Assembly: GCA_030835185.1 (NCBI GenBank)
Contig: JAUQWL010000004.1
Coordinates: forward strand, 1-14,927
Direction of reading: 5' to 3'
Source: Solirubrobacterales bacterium
Lineage (GTDB): Bacteria > Actinomycetota > Thermoleophilia > Solirubrobacterales > 70-9
DNA length: 14,927 nt
The position numbers were made by a program, and so were the translations under genes. The notes below the pieces were generated by a model. The model was not told the origin of the DNA, searched no databases, and saw only the letters and a list, made by a program, of their open reading frames with translations. Shown one piece after another: positions 12,479 through 14,927 of the stretch (position 1 is the stretch's first letter; each line of letters starts with the position of its first letter).

Positions 12479-14927
12479 TTGAAATCAGTTAGCCACCCGG
12501 TTGTCCGTACAGTTGCGCTCCTCACCGTACTGGTGGCGGGCCTGTTCGGTGCTCAGGTTGCCAGTGCAGCGGGGACCCCTGATCTCCAGCTCGCCGCCAC
12601 TTCAGGTAACCCCCTCTACGGCCAGTCCAGTTCGGCCTCCTCGGCCGCCGCCCTGGGCAACACTCAGCCCAAGGGCTACAACCTCAGCTTCCGCGCCGTT
12701 CTCCCGGCCGGCATCACCTATACAGGTGGCGCGGAGTTTCCGCCCCAGGTCATCAACAACAAGCCCGCGGTCGGCCAGACCACTCTGATCTTCCAGAACG
12801 TCTCCGACCTGGTGGCCAACTCGCAGCAGGGAATCCTGCTCAACCTGGCGCACGACCGGAACGTCTACGAGGTCGGCGATACCTACAGCGTCGACTGGCA
12901 GGCCTTCGTCAACACCGATCCGCGCTACATGCCGAAGTTCGACGGCAATGGCGAGGTCATCGCCGGTACCTACACCGGTTCGGCCTCGGCGGGCTCGACC
13001 TCGACCATCTCCGCGATCAAGATCACCAAGTCCGAGCCCAGCCGCGAAGGCGAGATCCTCCGTGGCGTCCACGACAACCAGACGATCTACACGCTGAAGC
13101 TCGAGAACAACGCGGTCAACCCGACCGAAGCAACCACGATCGACGATTACCTGCCTGTCGGCCTCGAATTCCTGAGCTGCGAGCTCACGCCCGACAGCAC
13201 CACAGACGCGCCGACCAACCCCGGCAGCCCGCAGGAGTACCCGGGATCCGGCCCGATCGTCGTCAAGCCGGTCACCGACTGTCACACCCCGGACCTGGTC
13301 GAGACGGTAGAGCTCGACCCCGACCTGGCCGGCCCGATGCCTTTCGCCGTCTACACCCACGTACGCTGGAGCACCGGCACGCTGGCCCCGTCGCAGATCC
13401 TGACCTACAGGTACCGCGCAGCAGTTCCGCTGGCCGAGAACACCCTCGACTGGCCCGGCGGCGAACCGACCCCGGTTTCGGGCGAGCAGGCGGCCAACCT
13501 GGATAACAACTCCGGACCGGAGATAACCGACGAGCAGGACCTGACCAACTACGCGACCGGCAACGGCACCTACAAAGGCAGCCGCGGCGACCTCGCCGTT
13601 TCCTCGGATGCCCGCCTCAGCCGCACCGCCGAAGATCTCGTCGTCTACAAGAGCAACGACTCCGGTTCGCTCGGCCAGGGAGACATCACCACCTGGGAGC
13701 TGAAGTTCCGCACCGGCGAGTACCGCTACAGCGACGACATCGTCGTCACCGACACCCTGCCGAGTGGCTTCTGTCCGCTGGGCCCGGACAACTACACGCA
13801 CCAGCCGAACGATCCGAGCGACAGCGAATGCGACCCGACCGTGCCCGTTCACAACCCGTCGGTTCCGTACAGGACGGTGACCGAGAACAGCGACGGCACC
13901 TTCACGATCACCTGGGACAAGACGGAGCTGACCAAGCTCGGACACACCGACGTCAACGACGAGTTCGTCATCGATTTCCCGACCAGGACGCGCAAGGCGT
14001 ACCAGAGCAACTTCCTGCCGGCCACTCCGATCCTGGCCAGGGATTCAGCCTCCAACAAGGTCAACCTGACCGGCGACGCCTTCTCGCGCTGCATAGCGCC
14101 CGGTACACCCGACTGCTCGGCCACCGGTCCCCGTATCTGGGGTCCGGCTGGCGATCCCGAGCCGGTCGTGGACGCTTCCGCGGCCGGCCAGTCGGCCCCG
14201 TCTGTGGTCCTGAAGAAGGAAGTCGCCGACAGTGGCATCAACTGCGAGACTGCTGCCTACGGAAAGAACCTGCCGGTCTACCTCCCCGGCGACAAGGTCT
14301 GCTGGCGCCTGACCATCGACTTCCCGGCCAGGGTCGACACCAAGGAACTGAACGTCACCGACTTCCTGCCGGTGGGCACCACTTTCATCCCGGGCTCGAT
14401 CGCCGACACGGCAGCGAACACCACCACCAACACTGCCGACCTGAGCAACGCCGGTGCCGGCGTGATCGGCTGGAGCATCGGCGGCTTCGTTCCGGTCGGC
14501 AACCAGAAGTTCCAGGTGACCTTCGCCACGACGACCACTCCGGTCGGTTTTATCGATCCGTCCGACATCAAGGGCAACCTGATGAAGTTCGCGATCCAGA
14601 ACACACCCGGACAGGCCTTCCCGCTGCGCGACCAGGTCAACTTCAAGGTCATCCCGCCGCTGGTCTCGATCAAGAAGGGCGTGCGCCGGGTCAACTCCGG
14701 CACCGTCTACGACCCGCCCAAGGACGGCCTCACCGTGCGTGCCGATGACGTCGCCACCTACCAGGTGGACGTCAAGGCGAGCAACGACGACGTCAAGAAC
14801 GTCGAGGTCTGGGACCGGCTTCCGGCTGCCTTCGACTGCACCATCGTAACCGCGATCTCCGACGGCGGAGTCTGCTCCGATGGCGGCGCAGGCCGCGACG
14901 TGATCAAGTGGACGATCCCCGCGATCG
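12479..14927 (+). CDS. Large secreted DUF11-type repeat protein (3' end outside window)
   Basis: The frame runs open from TTG 12479 to the window end, giving 816 residues of a longer protein. Residues 1-30 form a typical Sec signal peptide: positive start (K2, R10), hydrophobic core, cleavage expected after ASA at 28-30. After an N-terminal beta-rich region come at least four related modules starting near 180, 388, 577 and 729. Each begins with a beta strand and a lysine (IKITK, VVYK, VVLKK, VSIKK) and carries a D-x-LP-x-G-like motif: DDYLPVG (222-228), DTLPSG (425-430), DFLPVG (628-633), DRLPAA (779-784). This is the pattern of DUF11/isopeptide-type repeats of bacterial surface and adhesin-like proteins. 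Paired cysteines recur through the modules, suggesting disulfides outside the cell. The C-terminal anchor, if any, lies beyond the window, so cell-wall attachment is unknown. It is probably an independent unit with its own promoter and leader. No specific function can be assigned. Confidence 0.88.
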   Translation, partial: MKSVSHPVVRTVALLTVLVAGLFGAQVASAAGTPDLQLAATSGNPLYGQSSSASSAAALGNTQPKGYNLSFRAVLPAGITYTGGAEFPPQVINNKPAVGQTTLIFQNVSDLVANSQQGILLNLAHDRNVYEVGDTYSVDWQAFVNTDPRYMPKFDGNGEVIAGTYTGSASAGSTSTISAIKITKSEPSREGEILRGVHDNQTIYTLKLENNAVNPTEATTIDDYLPVGLEFLSCELTPDSTTDAPTNPGSPQEYPGSGPIVVKPVTDCHTPDLVETVELDPDLAGPMPFAVYTHVRWSTGTLAPSQILTYRYRAAVPLAENTLDWPGGEPTPVSGEQAANLDNNSGPEITDEQDLTNYATGNGTYKGSRGDLAVSSDARLSRTAEDLVVYKSNDSGSLGQGDITTWELKFRTGEYRYSDDIVVTDTLPSGFCPLGPDNYTHQPNDPSDSECDPTVPVHNPSVPYRTVTENSDGTFTITWDKTELTKLGHTDVNDEFVIDFPTRTRKAYQSNFLPATPILARDSASNKVNLTGDAFSRCIAPGTPDCSATGPRIWGPAGDPEPVVDASAAGQSAPSVVLKKEVADSGINCETAAYGKNLPVYLPGDKVCWRLTIDFPARVDTKELNVTDFLPVGTTFIPGSIADTAANTTTNTADLSNAGAGVIGWSIGGFVPVGNQKFQVTFATTTTPVGFIDPSDIKGNLMKFAIQNTPGQAFPLRDQVNFKVIPPLVSIKKGVRRVNSGTVYDPPKDGLTVRADDVATYQVDVKASNDDVKNVEVWDRLPAAFDCTIVTAISDGGVCSDGGAGRDVIKWTIPAI

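Noticed and set aside
12602..13945. A 447-residue minus-strand open frame, and a 306-residue plus-strand frame at 13828-14748.
   Set aside because: Both overlap the secreted repeat protein, whose frame has a signal peptide, promoter, ribosome binding site and repeat motifs. The shadows have none of these.

Overview
This is a high-GC window with dense coding and strong G/C preference at third codon positions. The gene content suggests an actinobacterium. The main pointer is a 2-oxoglutarate dehydrogenase of the fused E2-E1 (Kgd/OdhA) type; a decaprenyl-phosphate phosphoribosyltransferase-like UbiA protein and an alkyl-DHAP-synthase homologue agree with it. I cannot place it to genus. A deep-branching, non-mycolate class such as Thermoleophilia or Rubrobacteria is a guess.

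Layout. (1) 2-2522, plus strand: the 3' part of aconitase, followed 13 nt later by an AlkC-type DNA alkylation-repair glycosylase with a C-terminal Ig-like domain. (2) 2523-3146: a 624-bp gap between convergent genes with small inverted and direct repeats and no gene I believe. (3) 3147-7124, minus strand: a 1325-residue 2-oxoglutarate dehydrogenase E2-E1 fusion that keeps a complete lipoyl domain and a peripheral-subunit-binding domain. (4) 7125-7283: a divergent promoter region. (5) 7284-12101, plus strand: an alcohol-forming fatty acyl-CoA reductase (two SDR domains), an alkyl-DHAP synthase (AGPS) and a UbiA-family prenyl-phosphate phosphoribosyltransferase. (6) 12102-12478: a regulatory region with an inverted repeat, a good -35/-10 pair, two small palindromes at the promoter and a strongly folded leader of about 240 nt. 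(7) 12479-14927 (runs off the window), plus strand: a large secreted DUF11-type repeat protein that starts at TTG and has a signal peptide.

How the genes fit together. Aconitase and Kgd are TCA-cycle enzymes. The reductase and AGPS form a biochemical pair. The reductase makes a long-chain fatty alcohol, and AGPS swaps the acyl chain of acyl-DHAP for a fatty alcohol, giving alkyl-DHAP, the first ether-linked glycerolipid intermediate. The same two steps (FAR1 and AGPS) feed ether-lipid synthesis in animal peroxisomes. Their tandem order here, 48 nt apart, suggests a bacterial ether-lipid module and is the most interesting metabolic inference in the window. The UbiA protein, 102 nt further on, may belong to the same membrane/envelope lipid locus. 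The secreted repeat protein appears to be a separate unit with its own promoter and structured leader.

Very long open frames lie antisense to the Kgd, reductase, AGPS and surface-protein genes. I treat them as by-products of high-GC codon use.
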